A stretch of DNA of 17,707 nt from DATFMH01 sp035267045. Its GTDB lineage: Bacteria > Bacteroidota > Rhodothermia > Balneolales > DATFMH01. Below are positions 1-8,500 of this stretch, in pieces. Location of the stretch: NCBI GenBank assembly GCA_035267045.1, contig DATFMH010000176.1, positions 1-17,707 of the forward strand, given 5' to 3'. Numbering within the stretch: the stretch's first letter is position 1; every line of letters begins with the position of its first letter. A program made the position numbers and the translations under genes. Below the pieces are notes generated by a model. That model worked only from the letters and a program-made list of their open reading frames with translations, had not been told where the DNA came from and ran no database searches.

Positions 1-372
1 CGGATCCCCTGTTCCCCAAAAAATTAGAGAATCGTTTTTAATCACATATCGCAAAGCAGGAATGGAATCCGGAAGGATGTTTAATGCAGCGTAAAACGTG
101 AATAATTTATTGTTCGATGCCGGGGTGAAATATTTTGAGGCGTTATGCTCGTACAACATTTTACCGGAAGCGGGATCATAAACGGCAAAACCGACAAAAT
201 CTCTTTTGAAAACGGCGGATGTATCTAATTGAAGACTTTTTTTATTAGTTTGAGTAACAACCTTTTCCGATGTTCCGCATCCGGTGAAGAAACTGGAAAA
301 GCCAAACAATATAAGTACCGTTGTTATCCATGTTAAAATACATGAATTGCCGTTTTTTGATCTGTTAGTCAT
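1..372 (-). CDS. dacB: D-alanyl-D-alanine carboxypeptidase/endopeptidase (PBP4/DacB-like, S13), N-terminal part
   Basis: Partial gene: its 3' part lies beyond the left edge, leaving 124 codons that start with ATG at 372. The protein begins with a hydrophobic segment (about residues 11-30) and a lipobox FTGC with Cys32, so it should be a lipoprotein. The mature part begins GFAVYDPASGKMLYEHNASK and then reaches FTPASNNKLF, where Ser86-N-N-Lys89 is the SxxK acylation motif of penicillin-binding enzymes. The remaining segment ends FWGTGDP. This order is typical of S13 (PBP4/DacB) DD-peptidases, which trim or cut peptidoglycan peptides in the periplasm. The SxN and KTG motifs would lie outside the window and cannot be checked. 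It is divergent from the M14 peptidase. The family call rests on motif recognition only. Confidence 0.8.
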   Translation of the reverse strand, partial: MTNRSKNGNSCILTWITTVLILFGFSSFFTGCGTSEKVVTQTNKKSLQLDTSAVFKRDFVGFAVYDPASGKMLYEHNASKYFTPASNNKLFTFYAALNILPDSIPALRYVIKNDSLIFWGTGDP

Positions 373-528
373 TGAAGTGTAATGGTCAAAAGGTTAGCAC
401 ATTTATTTATGCCCATAATGATATTAAAACTTAACTGAATAAGAAATATTTGTACAATATTATAAACCTTTTTACAACAACTGATTTGATTTACCGGTAC
501 CATTTGCTTCTTGTATAGAACACTGACG

Positions 529-546
529 ATGCGGATTATGCGGATT
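529..546. repeat. Tandem direct repeat, 2 x 9 bp
   Basis: ATGCGGATT occurs twice back to back at 529-537 and 538-546 with no mismatch. It is non-coding and GC-richer than its surroundings. It may be a remnant of a dispersed intergenic repeat, because nothing links it to either neighbouring gene. Confidence 0.6.
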
Positions 547-600
547 TTCGTGGACGAATAATGTTACCACAGGGATAGCGGATAAAAAGCAGAGTGCATA

Positions 601-667
601 GTAATTTATTTATTATTCATTGATCATTACACTTTATTCATTGATTATGTTGATCACTGAATGCTGA
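601..667. repeat. Degenerate 7-bp-phased intergenic array
   Basis: Read on the minus strand, this stretch splits into successive 7-mers that drift gradually: TCAGCAT, TCAGTGA, TCAACAT, then AATCAAT, GAATAAA, GTGTAAT, GATCAAT, GAATAAT, AAATAAA. The same phasing explains the exact 12-bp direct repeat TTATTCATTGAT at 613-624 and 634-645, spaced 21 bp (three heptamers). The right end contains CTGAATGCTGA, which also occurs almost identically in the array at 17656-17676. Confidence 0.5.
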
Positions 668-712
668 AAGCTTTATAAACTCAAAACACCTTAATATATT
701 TTCACTGTTTAC

Positions 713-2101
713 ATGAAAGTAGATCCTAAAAAATTATTCGAAATTCACTCTTCTGTAATTGAGAAAAAAATCACGCAGAGAAGATTTCATCACGCAGATA
801 TTGATCCGCTTATTACTGATTTGGAAAATTACCCCCTATTTGAAGTAAACCCGGTGGGGAAATCGTTTGAGAATAGAACTATTTATTCGGTAAAATCAGG
901 AAATGGAAATACATCCGTTTTGCTTTGGTCGCAAATGCATGGGAATGAATCTACCGCAACCATGGCTTTATTTGATATCTTCAATTTCTTCAAAGAAAAT
1001 GATCTATTAGCTGATTTTAAGAAAATAATACTGGATAATCTGACACTTTATTTTATCCCGATGTTAAATCCGGACGGAGCTGAGCGTTTTCAGCGCCGTA
1101 ATGCTCTTGGAATAGATCTGAACCGGGATGCTTTGAAATTACAATCGCCTGAATCCCAATTATTAACGGGTTTCAGGAATAATATTAAAGCCGATTTCGG
1201 TTTCAATCTCCATGACCAGGACATTAATCACGGTGCCGGGAAAAGTGGCAACCCGGCAACCATCTCATTCCTGGCTCCTCCTGTAGATTATCAAAAATCA
1301 GTAAATGACACTAGAGAAAAATCTATCAGGATTATTGGTTTGTTGTATACCATTCTCAAGGATTTCATACCCGGTCATGTCGGGCGCTACAGCGATGATT
1401 TCGAACCCCGGGCCTTTGGCGAAAACGTTCAAATGGCGGGTACAAGTACGATTTTAATGGAATCGGGTGGTTACAGAGGGGATCCGGAGAAACAATTTAT
1501 TCGTAAACTCAACTTTGTCACACTGCTTTCGGCCTTATTCTGCATTGCCAATGGCGATTACCAAAATGTCGATACCGCCACCTATTTTCAGATACCTCAG
1601 AATAAAAAACTAATGTTTGACTTTATCATCCGGAATGCCCGGATACAAAGCGGTCAAACGGTGGATATCGGTATCAACAGGAATGAAAAAGAATTACCTG
1701 AATCACGTTCCTATTATTACCACTCGCAAATCGATGAGATTGGTGATATGTCCATTTTTCACGGGTACGAGGAGTTTGACGCTGAAGGGATGAACGTCAA
1801 ACCAGGTAAGATATATTCACAAATTTTGGATAGCGTGGATGAAATTGAAAATTTGGACACTTTGAAATTGCTTCGGAATGGTTATACCAGTGTAAAAATG
1901 AAACCATCGTTTCATTTGCCAAAGTACCTGTCAACACCTCTGCATATAATAACAAGAGACAGCGAGAACACTATTGAAACAGAGAAAAATCCAAACTTTT
2001 TACTTTACAAGAATGAGCAACTTCGATATGTCGTTGTAAACGGATTTATGTACGATGTACTGAGCAAAGAAATGACAATTCCAAATGGGATAATATCGTA
2101 A
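713..2101 (+). CDS. M14-family zinc metallocarboxypeptidase
   Basis: The 462-residue protein carries the M14 active-site set in order. Zinc ligands are His76 and Glu79 in MHGNES and a third His167 in FNLHD. The loop LNPDGAE at 118-124 is followed by IDLNRD with Asn137-Arg138, the carboxylate-binding pair. Glu250 in ILMESGG fits the general base. M14 enzymes remove C-terminal residues from peptides, or amino acids from conjugates. There is no signal peptide or membrane segment, so a cytoplasmic location is likely. About 200 residues after the catalytic Glu match no domain I recognise. It is the only plus-strand gene here, divergent from the DacB-like gene and convergent with the hydrolase gene 31 bp downstream. 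The peptide substrate cannot be inferred; processing of recycled wall peptides is possible but unsupported. The start is ATG at 713. Confidence 0.85.
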   Translation: MKVDPKKLFEIHSSVIEKKITQRRFHHADIDPLITDLENYPLFEVNPVGKSFENRTIYSVKSGNGNTSVLLWSQMHGNESTATMALFDIFNFFKENDLLADFKKIILDNLTLYFIPMLNPDGAERFQRRNALGIDLNRDALKLQSPESQLLTGFRNNIKADFGFNLHDQDINHGAGKSGNPATISFLAPPVDYQKSVNDTREKSIRIIGLLYTILKDFIPGHVGRYSDDFEPRAFGENVQMAGTSTILMESGGYRGDPEKQFIRKLNFVTLLSALFCIANGDYQNVDTATYFQIPQNKKLMFDFIIRNARIQSGQTVDIGINRNEKELPESRSYYYHSQIDEIGDMSIFHGYEEFDAEGMNVKPGKIYSQILDSVDEIENLDTLKLLRNGYTSVKMKPSFHLPKYLSTPLHIITRDSENTIETEKNPNFLLYKNEQLRYVVVNGFMYDVLSKEMTIPNGIIS

Positions 2102-2132
2102 CAGAAAGAGGCTAATGTTATATGTATAAAAA

Positions 2133-2966
2133 TCAAGAATCGGACATCATACAATCATAGATCGAACGTGAAACCCCGGCCATAGATTGAACGGCGAGAT
2201 CTTCATCCTCTAACTCACTGGATAATAAAACAAGTACATACTTTCTGCCGTCCGGGAGTAGAACCAAACCGGAATCATGACGTACACCGTCTATTTCACC
2301 CGTTTTGTGCGCTACCTTCACTTTCTCCGGAAGTTTGGCCGGAATGATATTATTTGACTGCTGATCAAGGAGAATTTCAATCATTGATTCACATGCTGTT
2401 TTAGTAACAATTTCTCCTTTACCGATCATCTTAAAAACAAGCATCAGGTCATAGGCAGTAGTTGTATTATTCAATCCCGCTTCATGAGCTTTTAGATCCT
2501 CTACCCCTCGGAGAATTTTAATATCTTCAACTCCCATGTCACGCATGGTATGCATCACATTATGCACCCCAACAAAATCAAGAATATTATTGGTTGCAAG
2601 ATTACTGCTATGGATAATCATATCATAAGTCAGTTCAGCTATACTCAATTCCTGCCCGATAAAATCATACAATTTTTCTCCATCGTCGCGATTAATATCA
2701 AGCGAATACAAACTGCCGTCAAATATACTCTTGAACTGATTACGGACTTTCGTCCTGTCATTCATATTAAATCTGTGTTCCGATGCCTGTTTAAAGACTT
2801 CGATCATGACCGGTGTTTTCATGGTACTGGCTGCATGATGCTCTTCTCTCTCATTTATGAACAAACGTTTAGTAGGGTCATTCAAATCACAAAAAGCCAG
2901 TGAAAATCTTCCTTCAAGTTCATCCAGCTCTTTTGTTATGGTTGTTTTTAGATTAAAAAGATTCAT
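2133..2966 (-). CDS. Class A beta-lactamase-like serine hydrolase without signal peptide
   Basis: The 277-residue protein has every catalytic motif of class A serine beta-lactamases: Ser47-T-M-Lys50 (SxxK), Ser120-S-Asn122 (SxN), Glu162-A-G-L-Asn166 (the E166-N170 motif that deacylates the enzyme), and Lys221-Thr-Gly223 (KTG). The spacing also fits class A. Unlike true secreted beta-lactamases it has no signal sequence, starting MNLFNLKTTITKELDE. In-frame TGA lies two codons before the ATG at 2966, so a longer N-terminus is excluded. It would therefore act in the cytoplasm unless exported in an unknown way. Family members of this signal-less type are usually annotated only as serine hydrolase, with unknown substrate. 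It stands alone, 377 bp after susD and beyond that operon's terminator. Resistance to beta-lactams cannot be assumed. Confidence 0.8.
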   Translation of the reverse strand: MNLFNLKTTITKELDELEGRFSLAFCDLNDPTKRLFINEREEHHAASTMKTPVMIEVFKQASEHRFNMNDRTKVRNQFKSIFDGSLYSLDINRDDGEKLYDFIGQELSIAELTYDMIIHSSNLATNNILDFVGVHNVMHTMRDMGVEDIKILRGVEDLKAHEAGLNNTTTAYDLMLVFKMIGKGEIVTKTACESMIEILLDQQSNNIIPAKLPEKVKVAHKTGEIDGVRHDSGLVLLPDGRKYVLVLLSSELEDEDLAVQSMAGVSRSIYDCMMSDS

Positions 2967-3294
2967 ATCTCATTTAAACTTTTCATTTTAACATCAGATC
3001 CATATAAAATCAGTCCTCATTTTGATAGCAACTTATTATTTCACTTTGATACTGATAAACAGTTATGACTAAAAATTAAGCACTGTAATCATGTCCTTTG
3101 TATACAAACCCTTAACGTATATGTGTAGACATATTTAATACTTTACTGTATACCTGATCGGCGTCCGGAATGATGACAGTTAATGGTTTTAAAGAGTTAA
3201 ACCATAATTTTAAATTTATTGACGGTAATACATATCTAAATAGCAGCTCTGTGAAGCAAGTACTTAATTCTTTTTTCCGCAAAATATTTGAAAT
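2967..3294. promoter_or_regulatory. Spacer upstream of the serine hydrolase gene, with small palindromes
   Basis: This AT-rich non-coding stretch lies between the susCD terminator and the hydrolase start at 2966, and must contain that gene's promoter. I see two symmetric elements about 130-170 bp before the start: the perfect 12-bp palindrome TTTGTATACAAA (3097-3108) and ATATGT-GTAG-ACATAT (3119-3134). Both could be operator half-sites, but no regulator is encoded next to them. No clear -33/-7 pair was found and no open reading frame looks real. Confidence 0.35.
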
Positions 3295-3327
3295 AAAAAA
3301 AGTCCTCCCGCTAACCGGGAGGACTTT
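3295..3327 (-). terminator. Intrinsic terminator of the susCD operon
   Basis: A perfect 12-bp stem AAAGTCCTCCCG / CGGGAGGACTTT (3299-3310 and 3316-3327) has a 5-nt loop and is followed on the minus strand by at least six T residues (3300 down to 3295). It begins 17 nt after the susD stop codon. The stem also has T residues on its other side, so weak termination in the plus direction is possible, but there is no plus-strand gene close by. Confidence 0.9.
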
Positions 3328-3343
3328 GATTTAGGCAATTATT

Positions 3344-4753
3344 TTATTGCTGATCCCACCACAGATGTTGTCCCAGCGTAACATTGGGTACATTATTTCC
3401 GTTTCGGGATAGTTCAGAATTCGGATAGAGAATCCGGCGGATATATTTACCATTCAAATCAGGATTTTGATTAAATGGTACCGTCATATCTTTGTATTGG
3501 TAATCGAAACGGCGAGCATCAACCCATGCCTCCGGTTGCAGGAACAGGGCTACCAGTTTTTCCTTGAATATTAAGCTGAGTGTCAGATTACCTGCACCAA
3601 CAGCTACATCCGGGCTGCTCAGGTAATTGTTTTCTGCCTGTGAATCAACACCCAGCATATCCATATTGGCCTTGATACCATCGAGATATGCCTGGTAGGC
3701 TGTAGGTTTGTCACCGGCACGAAACGCCGCTTCGGCTTCAATAAACTTCACTTCAGAGTAAGTCATAATCTGAATAGGTGATGTCTTTTGAGCGAAATAG
3801 GAATCGGCTGTCAATGTATTATATGCCACATTTGGGCTCCCTTTACCATTAACCGTACCTCTGAAATCTCCGCCGGCCAATGAATCAGTCATGGCAAACA
3901 GGCGCGGATCAAAAGTATTGTAGTAAGTGGTATCCATGGCATTTACCAGGTAAGCCGATAAGTCACCACCAAGAATACCAATACTGTTATTGATGACGAC
4001 AATAGCCCATGGATTCATTTTGTCCTGAGTATATGATAACTGGGCATCATCATTATTCGACTGGAACCCGTTCTTCACGTTATTCAAAACAGCTTGTGGA
4101 TCATAGTTGGATTTTTTGCTTAAATGATTTAAATAACGAGCTTTAAGTGAATAAGCCATTTTCAACCATTTCTGCATATCGCCACCATAATAAAGATCAT
4201 CATTACCCGGACTCAATGTCGATTTTCCTGTCTTGATCTCGCTAATAGCTTTGTCCAGCAGACTCTGAATATCACTATAAAGTTGCTGTTGGCTATCATA
4301 ACTTGGAGTTAAATCTCCGGCACCTTTAAATGCATCAGAATACGGCATGGAACCCCATAAATCGGTTGCCGTACCCAGATTGTATGCCGTCATTATTTTG
4401 GCAATTGCCGCATAATCCGTTGCACCTTTCTTTTCAGATATGTTGTCCAGATCTTTAAGATCCGTTAAAACATTATACGCTTCAGCCCACGAACCATCCA
4501 TATGTATCTCGCGCTGTTGATCTACGGCGCTGCCGCTTGGCGATGCCAATTGCTGGGTATAATAGGATGTCACAGTTGAAACACTGTATTGAAGCTGGCT
4601 TGTCTGATACAACACATTCGTCAATAAACCGGCAGGTGTTGCCGTGGTAGACGCATTTGGATTATCATTCACATTTAAGAAACCGTTACACGCTGTAAAC
4701 AGCATGAACAGGGTGCCCACTAACAGGACGTTAAGCTTTTTTAAATTCTTCAT
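3344..4753 (-). CDS. SusD/RagB-family nutrient-binding outer-membrane lipoprotein
   Basis: SusD-like lipoproteins sit on the cell surface as the lid of the SusC channel and capture the ligand. From ATG at 4753 the protein has 469 residues and starts MKNLKKLNVLLVGTLFMLFT followed by AC, with lipobox Cys22. The mature N-terminus FLNVNDNPNASTTATP followed by LLTNVLYQT is typical of the SusD-like 2 branch. The C-terminal part (EAWVDARRFDYQYKD, then a proline- and asparagine-rich RRILYPNSE region) also fits. An in-frame ATG at 4795 overlaps the susC stop and would add 14 residues before the signal sequence. I prefer 4753 because it gives a normal lipoprotein signal. It is downstream of and probably cotranscribed with susC, and an intrinsic terminator follows. 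No glycosidase, peptidase or sulfatase gene accompanies the pair, so the ligand is unknown. Confidence 0.9.
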   Translation of the reverse strand: MKNLKKLNVLLVGTLFMLFTACNGFLNVNDNPNASTTATPAGLLTNVLYQTSQLQYSVSTVTSYYTQQLASPSGSAVDQQREIHMDGSWAEAYNVLTDLKDLDNISEKKGATDYAAIAKIMTAYNLGTATDLWGSMPYSDAFKGAGDLTPSYDSQQQLYSDIQSLLDKAISEIKTGKSTLSPGNDDLYYGGDMQKWLKMAYSLKARYLNHLSKKSNYDPQAVLNNVKNGFQSNNDDAQLSYTQDKMNPWAIVVINNSIGILGGDLSAYLVNAMDTTYYNTFDPRLFAMTDSLAGGDFRGTVNGKGSPNVAYNTLTADSYFAQKTSPIQIMTYSEVKFIEAEAAFRAGDKPTAYQAYLDGIKANMDMLGVDSQAENNYLSSPDVAVGAGNLTLSLIFKEKLVALFLQPEAWVDARRFDYQYKDMTVPFNQNPDLNGKYIRRILYPNSELSRNGNNVPNVTLGQHLWWDQQ

Positions 4754-4791
4754 GGTTAATTTATTTTTGCCTGAACAATTGATAAAATTCA

Positions 4792-7700
4792 TCATATCGA
4801 GAGATTTAACGTAAGAGTGAAACTTCTTACTGCCGGGGTGCCACGACCCTGGAATCCCTGAGTATTGCTTCCTGCTCCAAAAGCAGATGATTCGGGATCG
4901 AATCCTGAATACGGTGTAAAGAGCAGAAGATTATTGCCTGTTAAAGACACACTGGCACGTGACAACGGTGTCGCACGGAATATTTTATTCGGGAGATGAT
5001 AGGTCAGTGTAAGGTTACGTAACCGCACCCATGATGCATGCTGAACAAAATTCTCACCGACTTTACGGTAAATATTGCGATAGTATCCATCACCATAGTT
5101 AACACCATTGTGTGTACCCTGACCCAGCCATACTTTCTTTGTGTTGGGTTTACCATCAGCTGTAACGCCCTTAAACACGATTTCCTGATCACGGTTAGCC
5201 GTGATTGGTAAGGTACCCTGTGCAGCAAAGAAAGCTGCCGGTTGATTGACTACATCTCCACCCTGTTTTATATCAATAAGAAATGACAAATCAACATTTT
5301 TGTAACGGAAATTATTCGTGATACCAGCTGTCCAGTCGGGATTCACATTACCAAGGATTTTGTAATTCAAATTCCGTTCCGGGAATCCGTCAGGACCGAT
5401 GAGTAACGGCCGGCTTTTATCTATTTTTAAAGGATCCTCGTTAGCTGGATTTTTATAATATCGCTTATAACTTGTTCCTAATATGTTCCCGTAAGGCATT
5501 CCGGAAAATAATTGCTCATACACAGCTCCGCCATAAGTATAAAGGGAACCATTTAGAGTAATGTTATCAATTCCCTTGCGAATGGAGACTACCCGGTTAT
5601 TATTTTTAGTGAAGTTTCCGGATATATCCCATGAAAAATCATGAGTTTCCACAGGGCGTACGGACAATGAAAGTTCCACACCCCTGTTTCTTATTTCACC
5701 GGCATTCGTTACAAACGTCGCATAACCGGTAGTGGTGCTGACAGGTACATGGAGGATCTGATCTTTACTGTCCTGATTATACCAGGTAAAATTAAATGTA
5801 ACCCTGTCTTTAAGGAACCGGAGATCCGTTCCGACTTCAAAAGAGTTTGTCATCTCGGGCTTCAGATTGGGATCACCCAATACATCATTCTTGGTCACTC
5901 CTGTCAATCCTTTGAAAGGGAAATTACCCGGTGCCACATATGTGATTCCGGTTGCATATGCAGGCGCGTCTTTACCTACCTTAGCCCAGGATGCACGCAA
6001 CTTGGCATAATCAAAGAACTTCGGAAGCTTGAACATACGGCTTACGATATATCCTACACTAACAGAAGGATAGAAAAATGATCTGTTATTTTTGGGGAGA
6101 GTAGACGACCAGTCGTTCCTGCCTGTTAATGTAAAATAAAACATATCATCGTAATTCAGCTTAAAATCGCCATAAACACCGACAACCCGTTTTCTAAGAG
6201 TATATTCGGAAGAAGTAATCGTACTTGTATTACTCAGGTTGAAGAAATTCGGAATAGCGAAATTGCTGCCTTCCGTATACAGACGGTTGTATTTATGGCT
6301 GTATACATCATTACCTACCCGAAGTGTAGTGGACAACTTTTTATTGATTTGTTTATTGGCCGTAATGATCAATGTAGAGGTAACATCTTTATTGTTCATC
6401 GATATTTCCTGCACATTACCGAAAGCGTTTAATGGGATCTCCCCGCTTATACCTTGTGGGCCCGGAAGAATGGCTTTTCTTGAATCGTTGTAGAAATCAT
6501 TACCCAACTTATAATTTACATCAAGCCAATCGGTCATTTGCCAGTTTAATCCAACATTCCCGATCATCCGGTTTACATTACCATTTTGATAATGATGATA
6601 GGCCGCATAAATAGGGTTATCCAGCCATGGTGTATATGAATACTGTGTACCATCAGGTTTCAAATAATGCGTTACATCTTCACTGGTTGGATAATAAACC
6701 AGTTCACGTGTTGGTTGATAAGCGTTACGATCCTTCGTAAATATATAATTTACAGATCCATTCACGTGAAAATTATCGGCAATAGTTACACTACCGGCAA
6801 CTTTGCCATTTGTTCTGTTCCAGAATGTGTTCGGAACAATACCACGCTGATGTAATCGGGCTGCAGAAACAAAAAAGGTCGTCTTATTGGTACCACCCGA
6901 CACATTAATATCATTGTTAACTTTTAAGCCGGGTCCACCCTGTGCAAAGAAATTGCGAAAATTATTATAAAACTGTGCTCCGGCTACCGTATCAGCTTTA
7001 GGTCCCCAAGCGTGAAAAGGAAACGGATAACTCTTATAATCGGGCTTACCGTACCAACCGGCTAAATATTTCTTCTGCAATTTGGGATATTTGTCAACTT
7101 GTTGAAAACCAACAGAACTGGAATAATTTACTTTTGTTTGTCCGGAATGGCCATGCTTCGTAGTTATTATAACGGCTCCGTTAGCTGCTCTTATACCGTA
7201 TAGAGCTGTAGCCGCCCCACTCTTTAAAACAGTTATAGAAGCTATATCATCAGGATTGATATCGGCTGCCATATTAGTAGTTGCATAATCTTCAGATCCG
7301 ATACCACCTGTATTAGATGAGTTATCTATTGGCACCCCGTCCACAACAAATAATGGCTGATTATTGGATGAAGGATCGAGAGAATTAATACCCCGTATAA
7401 CGATGCGTGATGAAGAACCGGGTGCACCACCGGAACCGGTAACCTGAACGCCGGCTATCTGACCCTGCAAAGCACTTACAACATTCTCTTGTTTTGTATT
7501 GCTGACAGTTTTACCACTTACTTCAGGTACTTCATAACCCAGGGAAGGCCTTTGCTGTTTAATACCAAATGCAGTAACAACTACATTATTCAATTCCTGA
7601 ACTTTCGCTGTGAGCCTGACATTAATAGTATTATTACCGTCTATAGCTACAGATTTTCGATTATATCCGATATATGAAAAGACCAGCGAATCGGCATTTT

Positions 7701-7911
7701 CAGGTATGGATAGCATATAATTACCGTTGGCATTGGTTGCCGTACCAACAGTAGTGCCTTTCACAAACACGTTAACACCAGGTAATGCTGATCCACTTTC
7801 GCTATCAGTGACTTTACCCGTTACCGATCTGTTTTGCGCCATCACCGAGACTAATCCCGAACAAAACAGCACAAATCCAAGAGCAATTAATTGTCGTAGA
7901 GTTTTCTTCAT
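4792..7911 (-). CDS. SusC/RagA-family TonB-linked outer-membrane transporter
   Basis: The 1039-residue protein is a full-length SusC-type TonB-dependent channel. A signal peptide (residues 1-25, ending VMA-Q) is followed by a carboxypeptidase-regulatory-like domain (about 28-105) beginning SVTGKVTDSESGSALPGVNV. A TonB-box-like strand NNVVVTAFG lies at about 108-116. The plug domain (about 130-252) carries the hallmarks LFVVDGVPI and SGAATALYGIRAANGAVIIT. The rest is a 22-strand-type barrel ending in the hydrophobic strand SFTLTLNLSI. It should form a complex with the SusD lipoprotein encoded immediately after it and import a ligand using TonB/ExbBD energy. It is the first gene of the operon, preceded by 589 bp of non-coding DNA. 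The two-component pair upstream is a possible regulator, but no anti-sigma or ECF sigma gene is present. Substrate unknown. Confidence 0.93.
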   Translation of the reverse strand: MKKTLRQLIALGFVLFCSGLVSVMAQNRSVTGKVTDSESGSALPGVNVFVKGTTVGTATNANGNYMLSIPENADSLVFSYIGYNRKSVAIDGNNTINVRLTAKVQELNNVVVTAFGIKQQRPSLGYEVPEVSGKTVSNTKQENVVSALQGQIAGVQVTGSGGAPGSSSRIVIRGINSLDPSSNNQPLFVVDGVPIDNSSNTGGIGSEDYATTNMAADINPDDIASITVLKSGAATALYGIRAANGAVIITTKHGHSGQTKVNYSSSVGFQQVDKYPKLQKKYLAGWYGKPDYKSYPFPFHAWGPKADTVAGAQFYNNFRNFFAQGGPGLKVNNDINVSGGTNKTTFFVSAARLHQRGIVPNTFWNRTNGKVAGSVTIADNFHVNGSVNYIFTKDRNAYQPTRELVYYPTSEDVTHYLKPDGTQYSYTPWLDNPIYAAYHHYQNGNVNRMIGNVGLNWQMTDWLDVNYKLGNDFYNDSRKAILPGPQGISGEIPLNAFGNVQEISMNNKDVTSTLIITANKQINKKLSTTLRVGNDVYSHKYNRLYTEGSNFAIPNFFNLSNTSTITSSEYTLRKRVVGVYGDFKLNYDDMFYFTLTGRNDWSSTLPKNNRSFFYPSVSVGYIVSRMFKLPKFFDYAKLRASWAKVGKDAPAYATGITYVAPGNFPFKGLTGVTKNDVLGDPNLKPEMTNSFEVGTDLRFLKDRVTFNFTWYNQDSKDQILHVPVSTTTGYATFVTNAGEIRNRGVELSLSVRPVETHDFSWDISGNFTKNNNRVVSIRKGIDNITLNGSLYTYGGAVYEQLFSGMPYGNILGTSYKRYYKNPANEDPLKIDKSRPLLIGPDGFPERNLNYKILGNVNPDWTAGITNNFRYKNVDLSFLIDIKQGGDVVNQPAAFFAAQGTLPITANRDQEIVFKGVTADGKPNTKKVWLGQGTHNGVNYGDGYYRNIYRKVGENFVQHASWVRLRNLTLTYHLPNKIFRATPLSRASVSLTGNNLLLFTPYSGFDPESSAFGAGSNTQGFQGRGTPAVRSFTLTLNLSI

Positions 7912-8500
7912 AGATTTATTTTTTTGTTTTCTATTTATTACATATAAATATTAATATTGGGGTATCTTTATAGACCTATTGAAATAAGTCTGTTACTTCT
8001 CTTTAACCAAGGGACGGCCAAATACATGTTGCTATTTTAAATAATTATTGAAATTATTTAAGAACATCATAAGTATTAATAAAAACTTATAGTTGGAATT
8101 ATACAATTTATACCAACAGCCAATTATTTAATTGGCCACTTTATCGTATACATATAATTATAATTACATACGATTGTGACAATAATTATATGTAAAAAAT
8201 CCCTCCGAAACGTGTTAAAACACAAACCGATTGACGGTTAATATAACATAATACTTTAAGTATGCTCAAATTTTATTATCACAATAAAAATAATAATAAA
8301 ATCTTTATAATCTTCTGCGACACAATAAATTATGGGATTCCAAATAAGTTATTGAAATTTTTACACACGCCGTATGGAAATAGTTAAGGCAATGAAAATA
8401 TTATATATAGTGGACTAAAATCAATAATTAAACCAGAAAAAATTAATGTTTAATATTCTAATAACATTATAAAAAAAGAGAGATAGGCAGGTGTTGAAAA
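7912..8500. promoter_or_regulatory. Long AT-rich spacer upstream of susC, rich in inverted repeats
   Basis: These 589 bp between the kinase stop and the susC start hold no convincing gene. They must contain the susCD promoter, probably with a leader. Visible symmetric elements are TTAAATAATT-ATTGA-AATTATTTAA (8037-8061), GCCAATT-ATTT-AATTGGC (8119-8136), ATCGTAT with ATACGAT 18 bp apart (8143-8174), and ATACTT-T-AAGTAT (8251-8263). A TGTATTTG sequence on the minus strand near 8020 is one mismatch from the Bacteroidota -7 element, without a convincing -33 partner. No terminator is evident after the kinase gene. Confidence 0.4.
8119..8136. repeat. Inverted repeat GCCAATT-N4-AATTGGC
   Basis: Perfect 7-bp arms with a 4-bp spacer, about 210 bp upstream of susC. 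It is more GC-rich than its surroundings, so it stands out from the AT background. It could be an operator or a leader hairpin. No T-tract of terminator quality follows on either strand. Confidence 0.45.

Larger units (their letters stand above)
373..712. other. Divergent intergenic spacer between dacB-like gene and M14 gene
   Basis: This 340-bp stretch separates two divergent genes and must hold both promoters, though I cannot place either with confidence. No convincing coding region is visible. It contains ATATT/AATAT arms around TGTAC (446-460), a perfect tandem 9-bp repeat (529-546), and an AT-rich tract with 7-bp phasing (601-667). The last 45 bp before the M14 start are AT-rich and contain TATATTTT near 695-702, a weak resemblance to the Bacteroidota -7 element TAnnTTTG. 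Confidence 0.6.

Noticed and set aside
2943..2990. A seven-codon upstream frame (MKSLNEI) whose TGA overlaps the start of the signal-less hydrolase gene
   Set aside because: Such micro-frames are common by chance in AT-rich leaders. Nothing in the codons points to an attenuator.
4754..4795. A longer SusD starting at the ATG that overlaps the susC stop codon
   Set aside because: It would place 14 polar residues before the lipoprotein signal. The ATG at 4753 gives a normal signal peptide, although coupling at 4795 cannot be excluded.
5004..7954. Several open frames of 60-110 codons on the plus strand and other frames inside susC
   Set aside because: They are antisense or out-of-frame shadows of a clearly coding 1039-residue gene, without recognisable domains.
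8037..8061. The 10-bp inverted repeat TTAAATAATT-N5-AATTATTTAA as a terminator for the kinase gene
   Set aside because: It is made only of A-T pairs, lies more than 400 bp from the kinase stop and close to the susC promoter region. An operator or chance symmetry is more likely.
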